NCBI GenBank assembly: GCA_002335605.1 | Contig: BEDY01000003.1 | Span: 1,984,001-2,048,000 of the forward strand | Source: Prillingera fragicola | Lineage: Eukaryota; Basidiomycota; Tremellomycetes; Trichosporonales; Trichosporonaceae | Length of the DNA: 64,000 nt | Direction: 5' to 3' | In this document: piece after piece, positions 23,841-36,309 of the stretch | Layout of the letters: each line of letters opens with the position of its first letter | Position numbering within the stretch: the first letter of the stretch is position 1 | Translations under genes and position numbers: made by a program | The notes under the pieces: model-generated | The model's input: only the letters and a program-made list of their open reading frames with translations | Told to the model about the DNA's origin: nothing | The model's database searches: none

Positions 23841-24711
23841 GGGGGTTGTGGTAAAAGCAAGACTGACTATAGAATGAACGCCAACTCTAGGTGCAGCTAG
23901 GTGCAGCCTTTCTTTTGGTGAAGCCACGACACACGATCGTCTTGCTCCTTGCGCCGTCGCGCCGTCTGCAGCCGCTTGGCCACCGCCAGAGCAATCTCAG
24001 CTGCTGCTGCCAGCCTGGGGGTCGCACACGCGCACAGACCCTGAGTCCCGGTGGCTTGGGACTTGCGACAAAATCGATCACCAGCCTGACCAGATGCGGT
24101 TTTCAAATACACGTGTAGGTCGCGTGGAAGCCACGCCTGGCTCCAGTCACAGACTCACGTCATGTAGGCCTTGGCGGGGGTCGTCACCGAGTGGTCACCA
24201 CGTCACGAGCCAGCGGACCTGCTCCTCCTATGTCAAACCCCCCCGTTCCGAGACTCAGGGCGTGCATGTAACCAGGGAGTAGGTGTGGGCTTGGGCTGCA
24301 GCAGCATGTCGCTAGTTTGTGTGCTGTGCATTAATCATGAACAGAAGCGCAGTTCCGATGCAACGGTGGGCGTTGGGCGGCAAGTGGCCGGCCCGAACAT
24401 GCCGGCCCGCCAGGAGCCGCAGCACCTTCTCGGTGTCCCATCTGTGCAAGCCGCATTCTCGGGTGCATGCTCTTTTACAAATGATGTTGTGTAGTTCTTC
24501 ATCTCGTCTGACTGCAACTGCCTGATTTCCTACAACATCCTGATCAAGGACAAGTCAACGAACTGCGCGTTCAAGATCTCCGCCGTCACCAAGGTCACTG
24601 TAAACACTAGTTCGGTACCTATTTCGCCGGGTTGCCCTGGATCAAGCGCACGACACATATCAGCATCTCGGAATCCGCACTTTGCATCCTACCCATCACC
24701 AGTCTCCCAAC
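23841..24711. other. Divergent promoter region (GT90 / GUT1)
   Basis: 871 bp between two divergent start codons. No coding frame was found. A C/T-rich stretch with ATCCCATCACCAG-type sequence directly precedes GUT1, as in other leaders of this window. Confidence 0.5.
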
Positions 24712-26923
24712 ATGTCCCCTCCTGTAGATGAGTCGGCTGTTCATGAGTCGCCCGGCAACTCGCCCTTCACCTCGCCTCACCCTTCGCGGAGGCCGTCCAT
24801 GATCGCCCCAAAGCCAAGCTACCCCGGCTCGGCTCCTTCTCTCTCCAGGCGTTCATCGCTGGCCTCCGGTCCTCGCCCCATCACAAAGGCAGAGTACTCG
24901 GGTCCTTCGACTCCATCGCTCCTGTCGCGTGCCGGTTCGCCAACCCAGCCACTCGCCAATGAAAAGGTCGCAAGCCGAAAAAGCAGCTTTGCTGGCGAGA
25001 ACCCCTTTAGCCGTCTCGGTGGTCTGGGCGGTTTCTCTGCTGTCGACCCCCAGCAGAACCTTCGCCATGGCGAGTTCATTGCCAGTATTGACTGCGGAAC
25101 AACGTGAGTGGCAAGGCCAAGTGCAGCAACTCAAACTGACACCGAAAACACAGATCGACGCGTTTCATCGTCTTTGATGACCAGGCCAAGATTATCACTG
25201 AGCACCAGGCGGAGTATGAGCAGGTTCTCCCCCACGCCGGCTGGCACGAGCAGAACCCAGAGGCTTTGACTGAGAGCATGCGAGAGGTTATTACCCGCGC
25301 CATGTACAAGCTCGAGTGGGCAGGATGGCACCGCGATAGCATCAAGGGCATTGGAATCACCAACCAGCGTGAGACAACTGTCTGCTGGTCCAAGTCGACT
25401 GGAAAGGCTTTGTGCAACGCCATTGTCTGGGATGACACTCGTACGGTCCAGGTCGTGCGCGAGTTTGAGGACAAGCTCAATAACGAGGGCATTGAGATTG
25501 AGGGTGAAGCCAACGGCGGTGCCCCCAAGTTTGCCAAGGGCAAGGACGCCCTGGTCAGCATGTGAGTTTGCCAGGCTCCGTGCATAGCTAACCTTGCAGT
25601 ACCGGTATACCCTTGTCCACATACTTTTCTGCCATCAAACTGCGATGGATGCTCGAGCACCACCGTGAGGTTGCTGAGGCCAACCAAAACGACGACCTCG
25701 CTTTCGGAACTGTGGACAGTTGGCTTGTCTACGTAGGTCACAGGGTGCGGTGGTATCGGTCGCACGCTGACATCATATAGAATCTTACTGGTGGTGTTGA
25801 CGGTGGTCTCCACATCATTGACGTAACGAACGCCTCGCGTACGCTCCTAATCTCGCTCAAGACGATGCAGTGGCACAAGCCCCTTCTCAACTTCTTTGGC
25901 ATCAAGGAGGCATGTCTGCCCAAGATTGTCTCTTCAGCCGAGGTTTACGGAAAGGTGGCCGAGTCGCTCGACACCCCCCTCACTGGCGTGCCCATTGCTG
26001 GTATCGTTGGTGACCAGCAGGCTGCCCTCGTTGGCAACAAGTGCTTGCAGCGTGGCGAAGCCAAGAACACGTACGGCACTGGTAGTTTCGTGCTGTTCAA
26101 CACTGGCGAGGAGGTCGTTCTGTCTGAGAATGGTCTCATTACGACTGTTGCGTACCAGGTTGGCCCGAAGTCGAAGCCTGTGTACGCGCTCGAGGGTTCG
26201 ATTGCTGTCGCCGGTTCCGCGATCAAGTGGTGAGTGGCTTCTTTGGTGGCTTCATTGGGATCAACCTGACGTCACAGGCTTCGTGACCAGATCAACCTCA
26301 TCGAGGAGTCGTCCGAGATGGACATGTTGGCTGGCTCGGTCAAGGATACTGGCGGTGTCTACTTTGTCACTGCCTTCTCTGGTCTTCTGGCTCCGTACTG
26401 GGACCGTAGTGCCGCCGGCGCCCTCCTCGGTCTCACGTCGTACACCACTTCGGCGCACATTGCGCGCGCGACTCTTGAAGCAATGTGCTACCAGACTCGT
26501 GCTGTCCTAGACGTCATCGAGTCTGAGAGTGGTGCGAAGCTCGAGACCCTGAAGGTCGACGGTGGTGTCACGAACTCGGACCTCGCAATGCAGCTTCAGG
26601 CAGACATTGGCGGCTTCACCGTGTGCCGCCCATCGATGCGCGAGTCGACTGCCCTCGGCTCGGCCCTGCTTGCCGGCCACGCACTGGGTCTCTTTGGCTG
26701 GGACTTGAACAATCCCGAGACATTGAAGAATGTCAACACCGCCCACGCCCAGTTCTTCAAGCCAACCATTGACGCCAAGCAGCGCGCAAAGATGATTCGT
26801 GGCTGGGAGCGTGCCGTCCTGCGTGCGCGCAACTGGCACGAGGGCGACGATGAGCTCGCGCTCGAGGAGCTCGAGGCCGAGTATGAGCGCGCAGAGGGTC
26901 TCGAGAAGCTGTCGCTGTCTTAG
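24712..26923 (+). CDS. GUT1: Glycerol kinase
   Basis: ATP + glycerol to glycerol 3-phosphate, the first step of glycerol use, in the cytosol or at the outer mitochondrial surface. Exons 24712-25103, 25154-25561, 25600-25732, 25781-26229, 26278-26923 give 675 aa. FGGY-kinase features: ATP-binding start [15 protein letters not shown] (~residue 127), [61 protein letters not shown] and [17 protein letters not shown]. It is ~150 residues longer than bacterial GlpK because of a Ser/Pro-rich N-terminal extension (residues 1-125), which could carry phosphorylation sites. The frame opens slightly earlier at a non-ATG codon, so the ATG at 24712 is used. Identification is secure. Confidence 0.97.
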
Positions 26924-29906
26924 GAAGCATGACATTGGGCATTATGGACGTGGATAGACAAATGTATGATGCAGAGTGTGGCTACGCTGCGTATATACAA
27001 CGGGGTACTGTGTATAAGGGGAAACGTGTGACGCGGACAAGTGAGGTTTGAAAGAACCTGGAAAATGTGTGATGTGGGGGAGGGTTGCTTGCTCGTGCCA
27101 TCCACGTGCTCAACGATGAACAGCAGGTGGAACCATGCTCACAGGCTGCGTCAACGGGGCACCGTGCGCCATACCCATTGTTGGTGCAGGCTGGGTGCGC
27201 ATGATGCCAGAAGGCTGTGTCGAGTAGTATGACGAGTGGTCTATTTCCGGCTCCGTTGACCTGGAAGGTGTGATAGGATGTGTCCGGGTGGGAGATTTGA
27301 TGGATTTTGGATGTAGTGTCGTGGATCGTGGAGCAGTGAGAGAAGAGTCTGTGTCAGCACGAGCCAGATTTCTCGAGCAAAGATGTTTGTGTTACGCACT
27401 TGGAACTGCACTGAATGAATTGTCAGCTAGCGTCGTTTGCACGACAAACAGACAGGATACTCACACAGGACCAGCTGCTGCCACCTTTACCGCTGGAGAA
27501 TGACCACTCGGAGACGTTGTCGTCCTCGACTTGCTGTTGATTCCGGTGAGCTGTAAATGTTAGTCTTTTGGCCCGTCATGACCACGGGCGTGCTGGATCC
27601 ATTGACAGTGACTCACCCATGGCGGAGGGCGAGGCGGAGTGATGAATGAAACCAGACGAGAGAGAGACAGTGCAATTGCAACGTGAGTACTGCAAGCTCT
27701 TCGCCCCAAAGCTCGAAACAGCGAACCGAGCGCGTGCGATATGGGAGTGAGTCTGTGTACAGAATGAAAGGGTAAGAAGGAACCCAGAATGGCCAGATCT
27801 CATCACAACGCCCAGTGATCCACTGACTACACTAGCTGCTCGCCGGTTGTCCACCTCCTATGGCGACTGATGGCGGATCGAACCAGTTAAGCATGTCCAC
27901 CAAGCGCCCTGAGATGTTCCTGGTGGCGCACCTCCGCCGCCTGCCCTTTGGACGTTGACACAATTTGCGCTATGATCTACAAACGCTATGATCCTCTGCT
28001 CGTTTGCCACGCAACCAGAGAGCTCGAGAGCTCGACATGGGAACCGTCAACAATCTCCGGGTTTGAGTACAAAGAGACCCAGTCTTCCCCTTGCGGAAAC
28101 GCAAATGGACAACAGACGTCGTACTGCTGTCGGCGAATTATTGACACACCAATGAGCTGCCGCGACCGTCTGGTAGCCAGACCACTGCACCACTGCAATG
28201 GCCTTTGATCGAGGCCAAGGCCTTCCTAAGCATTCGCCGGGGTTTCGCGTCGCGGAATTCAACGAGCGGAACAAGCACAGGTCATAGCCTGCCGGTACCA
28301 GTCTCGTGACCTTTTAATCTACTGCTGCTTCCTGTTGTGGCGCCCCTTATGCTGCCAATGTCTCCGCAGACCCCATCTTACCTTGTCCCGTCGGCCAGAA
28401 AATGGTCGTTTCACGTTGACCAGTAGATCCCAGATCTCGTCCAGCGACATGAGGACGCGACTTCGCGACTGTACGTCAGAGTACGTACGTGTTGACGGCA
28501 CCAGAATGTCACCTATACGACACTGGTACTGGTCATCTCCGTACTGTGGTGATGGACCATTCGCCCGGATAGCGGGTCCAGACTCGTAACATGGCCGGAC
28601 AAAATAACGAAACCAAAGCGTAACAGTGATACAGTCGTGCTAGTTGAATGTTCTTATCGTTGCCGAGAGAAGGCTTCCCCATGAGTGTAGGCACATCGCC
28701 GACAGGTATACAGGTGACTGCTGGGAGCGCAAAATGCGATCCCACCCCACTGCAGAAACATGGAGTGCATACGCCAATCCACTTCAAAGATTAACGGGGC
28801 GGCCGGCCCGGCGCTCGGTACGAGGACAGCGGTACAGCGGCCAGCAGCTTGGCACATTTGGATTGTCAAAGTCGTAAGCGAAGCGCCGAGGACCTGTTTT
28901 GCGAGCCAGCTGATCATTGACGGGAAGCTGGGAAAGCCTAAGGAGCGGCCGTTGGTCCCCATCGCGCGCTGAAATGAGCCGGTGGAATACTCGGCAGCTC
29001 GGCAGCGACGTAAAGTGGGGGAGTTTGCTTCAGACGTCGTATCTGCTTAGCATCCTTGGGCCTTTGGGATGGAAGGGGCGCAGGGGAGGGATAGATGGCC
29101 GACAAGGGAACGATGCCTCGTGGTCACTCGCCCTGCTTACACGTCTGGAGCTCGGCGCAAAGGAACAGAACAGCGTGCTGGAATGTAAAGAAGGTGGCAA
29201 AGGCGTATTGAGACCAACATTGCCTGTACATTACTCGTGGTCCTGGGGTGAAATGCCATTGGTGACGTATATTCTTCAGGGAAAAAGTCAAATCCTGATC
29301 AGGGCGGTGGGGACATTGACATGCGTCGCCCACTTTCTGCAGTCCTTGCAGCCATCATCTGCCCGTGAGTGGCCATTGGGCATACAGAGCGCAGACTGCA
29401 TGCAGCCCATGCACAGAGCGAAACGAGAGCGCACACGCTGGGGTTCGGAGCAGAGTAGCAAATGCAGTCATAGTAGATTAACATGATTCAGGGCTTGCAA
29501 CAGAGGTAAGCTTTGCGCCTTCCGGGGCAAACTCGGCGGCTGTCGGTCCCTCACCCGCCAGGCCCGACGATCACTGGGCACTGAATGGCCGAACCCGAGA
29601 GCTCATGTTGGGACCGCCGCCGTTTCATGCCATACCACTCACCCACCTCCATCTGATCTTGCATTTTGTTGCTCTCCATTCATTTTCTACGAAACAGTGC
29701 ACGACAACATCATCCATGCGTCGACAGACGGGGACTGAGCGTCGATCAGCCATACCCTAGCCGAGCTCTGTTCGGTGCACGTCCCTCCCCTAGTGGCAGA
29801 CCTTTCCAAACCACAAACCACACGCAACTCGGCATCAGCCACTTGCCCATCCCAACATCAGATTACGCCCCAGACGGCGGCCGCCGCCGCTAGGTTTCCA
29901 GCGACA
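26924..29906. other. 3 kb gene-poor interval
   Basis: Lies between GUT1 and the ankyrin-protein gene. Apart from the tentative tiny gene at 27354-27620 I see no coding signal. The end (about 29640-29900) is C/T-rich and reads as the leader of the ankyrin gene. No tRNA or repeat was seen. Confidence 0.45.
27354..27620 (-). CDS. Tentative very small Ser/Cys-containing protein (48 aa)
   Basis: A chain of canonical splice signals opens on the - strand: a 4-nt first exon (27620-27617, ATGG), then 27550-27465, then 27410-27354, joining in frame to a 48-aa product. The middle exon reads HRNQQQVEDDNVSEWSFSS then GKGGSSWSC, and the third begins CSSK. A further GTGCGT donor (at 27398) with an acceptor near 27348 would replace the tail by a much longer one, so the true end is unsure. 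No known family. The case rests on three well-formed splice sites with branch motifs in a row, not on homology; it may be non-coding. Confidence 0.35.
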
Positions 29907-32900
29907 ATGCCCCCATCGGTAGCGGGGACAGCGTCGGGTGCTGCCGAGCGCACGGCGGCCACCATTGAAGCAATACGCAACAAGATGCCAACCAACAACC
30001 GGGCTGAGAAGGTCGAAGCAAAGTACGATGTTGTCCTTGACTGTGAGTTCCATGTCCCCCTGACACATTCGCAGCATCCTGCAGATCGGATCGCCCGGTA
30101 GCTTATAAATGCATCCCTTCGGCAAGCAGTCTAGTCGATAGCCTGCGAAGAAGGGGTGGTGGCGAACCAAAAGCTGCTGCGTCTTGCTGTTGAGACCCCG
30201 TTTCCCCAGTTCCGCACATTGCCCACTGGCTGACATGAGCCCACCCTATTTCATTGCCGCATCTCTACCTCTTCGACTCCTGTCTCCACTACATTGTCAT
30301 TCTCGATCTCCACCTACCACAACAGTCCCCAACCTCGAACTGCACTCTGCGGCCGCCAGCGGCAATGTGGGCTTGGTGCACTATGCCCTGACGCACGGCC
30401 AACCGGTCAACTCTCTTCTCCATGGCTGTCTCCCCTTGCATGCTGCTTGCTCGGGTGGTAGCGTCAGCGTCGTTCGCATGCTCATTGAGAACGGTGCAGA
30501 CGTCAATGCTCCCCGGCTACCACGACGCTACAGCCAAACAAAGTCCAACGGTGCCAACTCAAACACCCCTGCTGTTGGAACATCTGGTACGCAGTGTTCA
30601 AACCCGCGCGCGCAACTTATCTGACTATCCCAGGATCCACTCCTCTACACTTTGCAGCTGCGAATGGGCACGCCAATGTCGTCGAAATTTTGCTCGCTAG
30701 TGGCGCCGTCGCGGGAAAGCCAGACAAGAATGGCATGACGCCCGAGGACCTGGCAGAAATGAGTGGGCATGCCGAGGTCTTGCGGGCATTACGAGTCTGG
30801 CTTCATCTCAACGAGACTGACTCTGAGGTCAGCCCCTCTGACAGCAAAGACCGACCCTTCTCGATGGGCTCGGACTTCAGCGACCCGGGACCCTCGAGGA
30901 AGGGCAAGGAGCGCTCGACGAGCATGGTCAGCATGGCGTCCGAAAAGGCGCGCTTGATTCGAAGCAGCTTTGAGTCCGGGTTCCGCAACATCTCACGCCC
31001 ACCAACCTCACCCCCGTCGAACAGTGCTGCTAGTGAAGGCAGCAATGGTACAATCGTCCCAACCGAAGCACACCGGGCGGCCATGTCGGCGTTTGACAGC
31101 GACTTTCCCAGTTCCGAACAACCCTCTCCAATCCCAGCGTCGCCCATATCATTAGACGGAGACGCTCCTCCAACTCTTTCTCCTGGTGGTGCTGCATTGG
31201 CGCCGACAGACTCGCCCGAAACGCCTCCACCTGCCCCTTCCCCCTCCTTTCCCCATCGGTCATCACGGCGGCCGTCTCTGCCGTCCATTCTGGAACGAGC
31301 CGCGCACCCTGGCGTCGCATTTCGCTCGGCTTTGAAAAAGACGGGAGATAAGGTCGATAAGGAGAGCTCGACGTCGACGTCAATGACAGAGACCGACACT
31401 TCGCCAACAAATCACACATCCTTGTTCCGAGGGCGGTCCCGGGCCAAGGTCAGCAAGGAGTCAATAAAGTCATTGTTCCGCCGAGGCCACCACTCTCCTC
31501 CGTCGCGCAGTCCCAGTCCCCCTCGTAAGACCGAGCCGACGCGTGTTATTCGAGCCGAGGAGTTGGACGAAGGCATTGCACGTATCAAGCGCGCAAGCTT
31601 GACCATGGACGCCGAGCTCTTGCAAATGTCTATGGACGCGGCCGCCTTGAGCGATCAACTCGAGGCAGCAGTGACAACATCTGCCCCAGTCACCAAGACT
31701 CGCTTCTTTGAAGAAGTCTCTCCCAGCCCGTCATTCCATAGTGTCGCCTCGGAGCGTACGGCCCCTGCAGACCGCCCGTGGAACCAGCGCAATGGCGTCA
31801 TTAGCCCAAGTCCGCTGGCCAACGAGTGGAGTTCCGAGCACCATGACTTTTTCCCCAGCGGTGCTAGTGTGCGCCGCACTCGAACAGAAATTCGCAGGCC
31901 ACCGCAGCACGCTCCCCGCCGCATGCCGAGTACACCTGCGATGCCTAGCTACATTCAACGCAAGTCTGTCATGATTGCAAATGACCAAGCACCGGCATCC
32001 CCAGACGCGAGCAGCATTAACTCGCCTGCTGCTGGATCGAGTGATGCCGAGGCCGCCGCCGAGGGTGATGACGAGAGGGACCTGGCCAGTTCTATCGACA
32101 CTAGCAACTTGTGCTCTGTTGCCCACGCGCCAGAGCCGTCCAAGGAGGCTGCCAACGATCAAGAGATTGTTGAGCCAGAAGCAGCTTTAAGCCCGCTGCC
32201 CCAGGCCGACACCGACTCTCGGCAGTTCCCTGGAGAAAGTACCGGATCCTTGGTAACGATGGAGTCGTCACGAGGCATAGTCACTCCACCCTCCTCGGGA
32301 CTCAAGACTCCGCCAGAGTCTCAGCCTGTCGAGATGGATGCCGACCGCGACATGAAGTCGTTGGGCCTCATCTCCGAAGCCAATGGTCGGCCACGAGTAC
32401 GCAGTGATGCCTCTGCTGTGTCTGCGGGGTCAAGCACCAACCCGGCTTCTGCAACGTGCTTGAATACGCCGCCTTCATCTGTCATTCTTGGATCGGGATT
32501 CCCTCCCGTCCCAGAGCACGAAGAAGAGTTATCTTCGAGACCGGGATCGCGTGAAGGACAGGCTGATCGACCTGGGAACCGAAAGATTTCCTCGCACAGG
32601 GAGGCACGCGACGTCTTGGAGAAGACTGAGCGCGACGTGCTTGAGCTCGCAGGGATGCCGGCCACTCTGGACTCGAGCCGCAGCCTCGCGGATCAACTGG
32701 CCGCGTATGGGGATAGCCACGCGCTGGCCCAAGAGTTTGCGCGTGCCGAGGGACTGAGCTCGGTCAGCGGTAGCTCTGGAGAACGTATGAGCTGGGCCAG
32801 CGGGTCGAGCGGCGGCAAGGTCCACAGGCGAAGCAGTGGTGGACACCGTCACAGCCGCCTCGGTAACGCCTCGCCCACTCTGACACCGATTGACCCGTCG

Positions 32901-33701
32901 AGGTCATCAGTGTCGTCGGTGAGCAATATTTACGACCGCCGAGCGGCAGCGTACCGCGACCGTCTGCAGGCGTTGACCACTGCTCCTCCCATCCAGAGCA
33001 TGAGGACTGGCTCATCTATTCCCCCTCCTCGTTCGCGTGCTGGGTCTGGCAGCGACACATGGTTGGATGCAGGTCCAGGGGCGGTTATCAACCAGCGCAG
33101 AATGACAGACCCGTCCAGAACGCGTCCGTCGACCGTGGAGGAGGTAGATCAACATCCTCATATTTCCGGCCCGATTCCTCTCGTCTCGGACACTCAGGTT
33201 CGCCGCTCAGACTCGCGAGGCAAGGTCGCACGCAACCTGCCCAGCAAGGCACAGATTACGTCCACGCTACCCAGCAAAGCGACAATCGCATCCACCCTGC
33301 CCAGCAAGGCCCAAATAGCGTCGACATTCAAGCCCTCGTCGGCCTCTAGCAGCCCGCTCTCGTCCACCCCCGGCATGGGACTTGGTATGACTCCTCGTGG
33401 ACAGCGTCCCCCGTCACGAGCCAACTCATTGACCCGCCCTAACAGCGATGGGGTGGCCACGCGCTACCAGGGGCTTGCGCAGGCGCAAGCCTTTACTGCC
33501 TCGTCCCACCACTCGTCTGTCTTTAGCAATCGCCACCATGTGCCACACGATGGTGTCGACTCGGACGACTCTGGTGAAAGGCAACAGGCCTACACGGTTA
33601 TTGCCAACGACTGGCGAGGCGGTCATGTCGTCGATTACGACGACGTCAAGTCATCCAAATGGGTGCAGATTAAAGGTGCCATTGGGCACCTACGACGATA
33701 G
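29907..33701 (+). CDS. Large ankyrin-repeat protein with long Ser/Pro-rich tail
   Basis: Predicted 1154-aa protein; exons 29907-30042, 30326-30586, 30634-33701. The first intron is 283 nt, much longer than most here. Ankyrin repeats occupy roughly residues 45-190: LELHSAAASGNVGLVHYAL, LPLHAACSGGSVSVVRMLI, then STPLHFAAANGHANVVEILL (rebuilt across the second intron) and MTPEDLAEMSGHAEVLRAL. The rest is Ser/Pro/Thr-rich and probably disordered, with a short helical segment (EELDEGIARIKRASLTMDAELLQMS). Near the end lie three 10-residue repeats of LPSKAQI(T/A)ST type (33237-33326). The architecture suggests an adaptor with many phosphorylation sites. I do not recognise a named orthologue. Confidence 0.85.
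33237..33326 (+). repeat. Three in-frame 30-bp repeats (LPSKAxIxST)
   Basis: Three consecutive 30-nt units in the 3' part of the ankyrin gene translate to LPSKAQITST, LPSKATIAST and LPSKAQIAST. Period is exact at 30 nt, with synonymous and conservative changes between units, so the repeat is selected or old at protein level. Confidence 0.85.
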
Positions 33702-33943
33702 CCATACCCATGTTTCCCTCATCCTTTCCGACATCTCATTTGTATGTGTTACGACCTCTTGGCAGCCTCATGATCATTAGCCATTGTTTACGAACCTTCA
33801 TACCACTTCACAACACAAAGAACTGAGCACTGGCATGAATTTGAATTGCGCATTGAAGCCAAGGTGAATTTGCTTCCGCGTCTTGCCACTCAATGTTCAA
33901 GTTGCACTCGACGACTGCCTGTTGTTTCTCCAAAACAAACATC

Positions 33944-36281
33944 ATGTTCATCAAGCGCTCGAAACCGCGTCCGTCACTGAGGACACGGGGCGACGATGAT
34001 GATGAGCCTTCGGCTGGAAGCCCGCTCGCGCAGAGCGCGGCCGACGAGTCGCCAATCGACGTGGACGAGGGAGCTGGAAGTGTCATGGAGCGCAAGAAGG
34101 CGCAGCGCAAGAGCAAGTTCCAGTCAAAGTCGAGCAGGTTGAGCTTTGGCGGCAGTGAGGTAAGAGAATTGACATAGAATGCGCTGACAATAGGCATCCG
34201 AGGCTACCCCGTTCAAACAGAAGAAGTCGTTATTGTCGCAGACCGTGACCGCTGCTGCGGCTGCTAGCACTCCTTCTTCCGCTCCAGCGGCTTCCCAGTC
34301 GTACTCGCGGGAGTACCTCTCCGAGCTCAAGGCGTCTACCCCCTCGCGTGGGCCCAAGGACGATGAGCCCATGGTCAATGCTGTGCAGGACAAGTACGAG
34401 TCGATGATCATCGAGGACTCGACGGCAGGCATCCCGGATCCAGCACAGATTGCAGCTGCTAAGAACCGCCGCAAGGCTGCATTGGAGGCACGCCGCGCCG
34501 GAACCGACGAAGAAGAGGACTTCATCTCTCTTGGCGGTGGCAAGGACGGACCCCACCCCGAGAGCCGACTAATGCGCGAAGAGGACGAGGGAGATCAGGG
34601 TGACGAGGATCTCGCCAGCTTCACTGAGGCCCACGACCGCTTGTACCTTGGCAAGAATGCCAACAAGCAGGCTGCGAGGCGTCTCAAGAACGAGATTGGA
34701 GAGCTCATTGCCGACGTCGAGGACGACAGCGACGATGAGGAGATGCGCCAGTGGGAACAGTCGATTGTTGCCCGTGGAGGGCAATACGCCGCCCCGGAAC
34801 CCGAAGCCAAGCGCAAGCAGGGCTACAAGCCTGCGCCAATTCCGCTACAGCGACCAGTGCCTAGCATTTCCTCGGCCGAGGCGCGGATAGCCCAGCGCCT
34901 GGCGCAGCTCAAAGCTACCAAGCTGGAAAACGAGCAGTCGCTTGAAAACTCTACAAAGGATCTGGTGCTGCTTGAAGAACAAGAACGCGATATCCGCAAG
35001 CAGGTCGCAGAGGTGGAGGGCAAGCGCGAGTGGGTGGAAGAATTCCAAGGCTGGGTTGAGCTGCTCGGCTCCTTTTTGGAAGAAAAGTATCCCACACTCG
35101 AAGACATTGAAAAGGACGCCGTCAAGTTTCAGCGTGAGCGCGCCGAAATGGTCTCAAAGAGGCGTGCCCAGGACGATGAGGACGATCTAGCTCTCTTTCT
35201 CGGCGTCGGAAGCACGGAAGGGGACGAATCGTTCCCAACCTCGGAAGCACGGAGCGTGCGCCGCACTGGTCGAACGGGGCGTCGCACAATACGGCATGGC
35301 CACGTCGACACATCCCCTGAGGACGGCTGGTCGACCGACTCGGAGCTGGATCACGACATTGTCGACGACTTTGACGCTGCTCAGCACGACTTGGAACGCC
35401 GCGTTGTCTCGTTGCTGGAGGATGTAAAGGCCGAAGACTTTAGGCATCCTGAAAAGGGGATTGCTGTACGCTTTGACGACTGGCGGCAGCGGTACCCAGA
35501 AGAGTATGAAGGTGCGTTTGGCGGACTCGCATTGGTGCAGGCATGGGAGTTTTGGGCACGCGGCGAAATGGTCGGATGGGATCCGTTGAGGAGCGACACC
35601 CAGATCGAGTCGTTTTCCTGGTTTACTGCGCTCTACAACTATTCGCGGCCCCGACGTTCTGCCGACATGGAAGAGGATGACATGGACCTTGAGCCAGAGG
35701 TTGGACCCGATGGCGACCTCGCCACTGAAATGGTGTCCAAGGCGGTTGTGCCAGCTGTCATCAAGGCGCTCGAGGCGGGTGCCTATGACCCTTACAGCGC
35801 ACCTCAGACTCGGCGGGCGGTGGATCTGGCCGAGGTTATCGGCGAGCTCACTGGACGGGAGAGCAAAAAGTATATGGTGAGTGGTATCAGGGAACGCGGG
35901 CTGACGAAGCAGTCACTTGTCAAGACGGTGCTCGGAGTGTATCAATCGCATGTGCTCGGCCTCGCTACGACTGTTGCTTCTTGTGTTCAGCCCACGGCCC
36001 AGAAACCGCCACCGTACAATCCCGCGGCGCACGCAGCAATGCAGCGGTTTGTTCGCCGCCGCTTGAAGCTCATCCGGAATGTTCTGCTCTGGGGGCGAGC
36101 AGCGCCAGCAGAGGTCAATGACCTCGTTGCCCGTACTGTTAGCGTTGTGCTCAGGCCAGTCCTCGTGCGGACCTGGGAGGAGGGAGGTCGGGATATGGCC
36201 AAGCGGGTGTTAGAGGTCGCGGGCAAGCACCTCACACCCAACCTGGTAACGTTCCTTGAGTCGGGACAAGTAGTTAGGTAG
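33944..36281 (+). CDS. GCFC-domain protein (PAXBP1/GCFC1, Ntr2-related)
   Basis: 767 aa from exons 33944-34159 and 34194-36281. The N-terminal half is charged (KRSKPRPSLRTRGDDDDEPS; EERDIRK-type coiled coil around ARIAQRLAQLKATKLENEQS), and the C-terminal half carries the GCFC domain: EDVKAEDFRHPEKGIAVRFD, then WRQRYPEEYEGAFGGLALVQ followed by AWEFWARGEMVGWDPLRS. Members (human PAXBP1/GCFC1, plant ILP1, yeast Ntr2) associate with the spliceosome-disassembly factors around Prp43 and intron lariats. This fits a genome whose genes carry up to 16 introns. The starting ATG follows in-frame codons with no better context. Family is clear; the exact partner is inferred. Confidence 0.88.
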
Positions 36282-36309
36282 ATAGAAAATACAGCATGAT
36301 GTACATAAA

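Noticed and set aside
23840..23927. Longer N-terminus for the GT90 protein
   Set aside because: The upstream in-frame extension begins at GTG, not ATG; the first ATG is at 23840 and leaves a normal type II anchor position.
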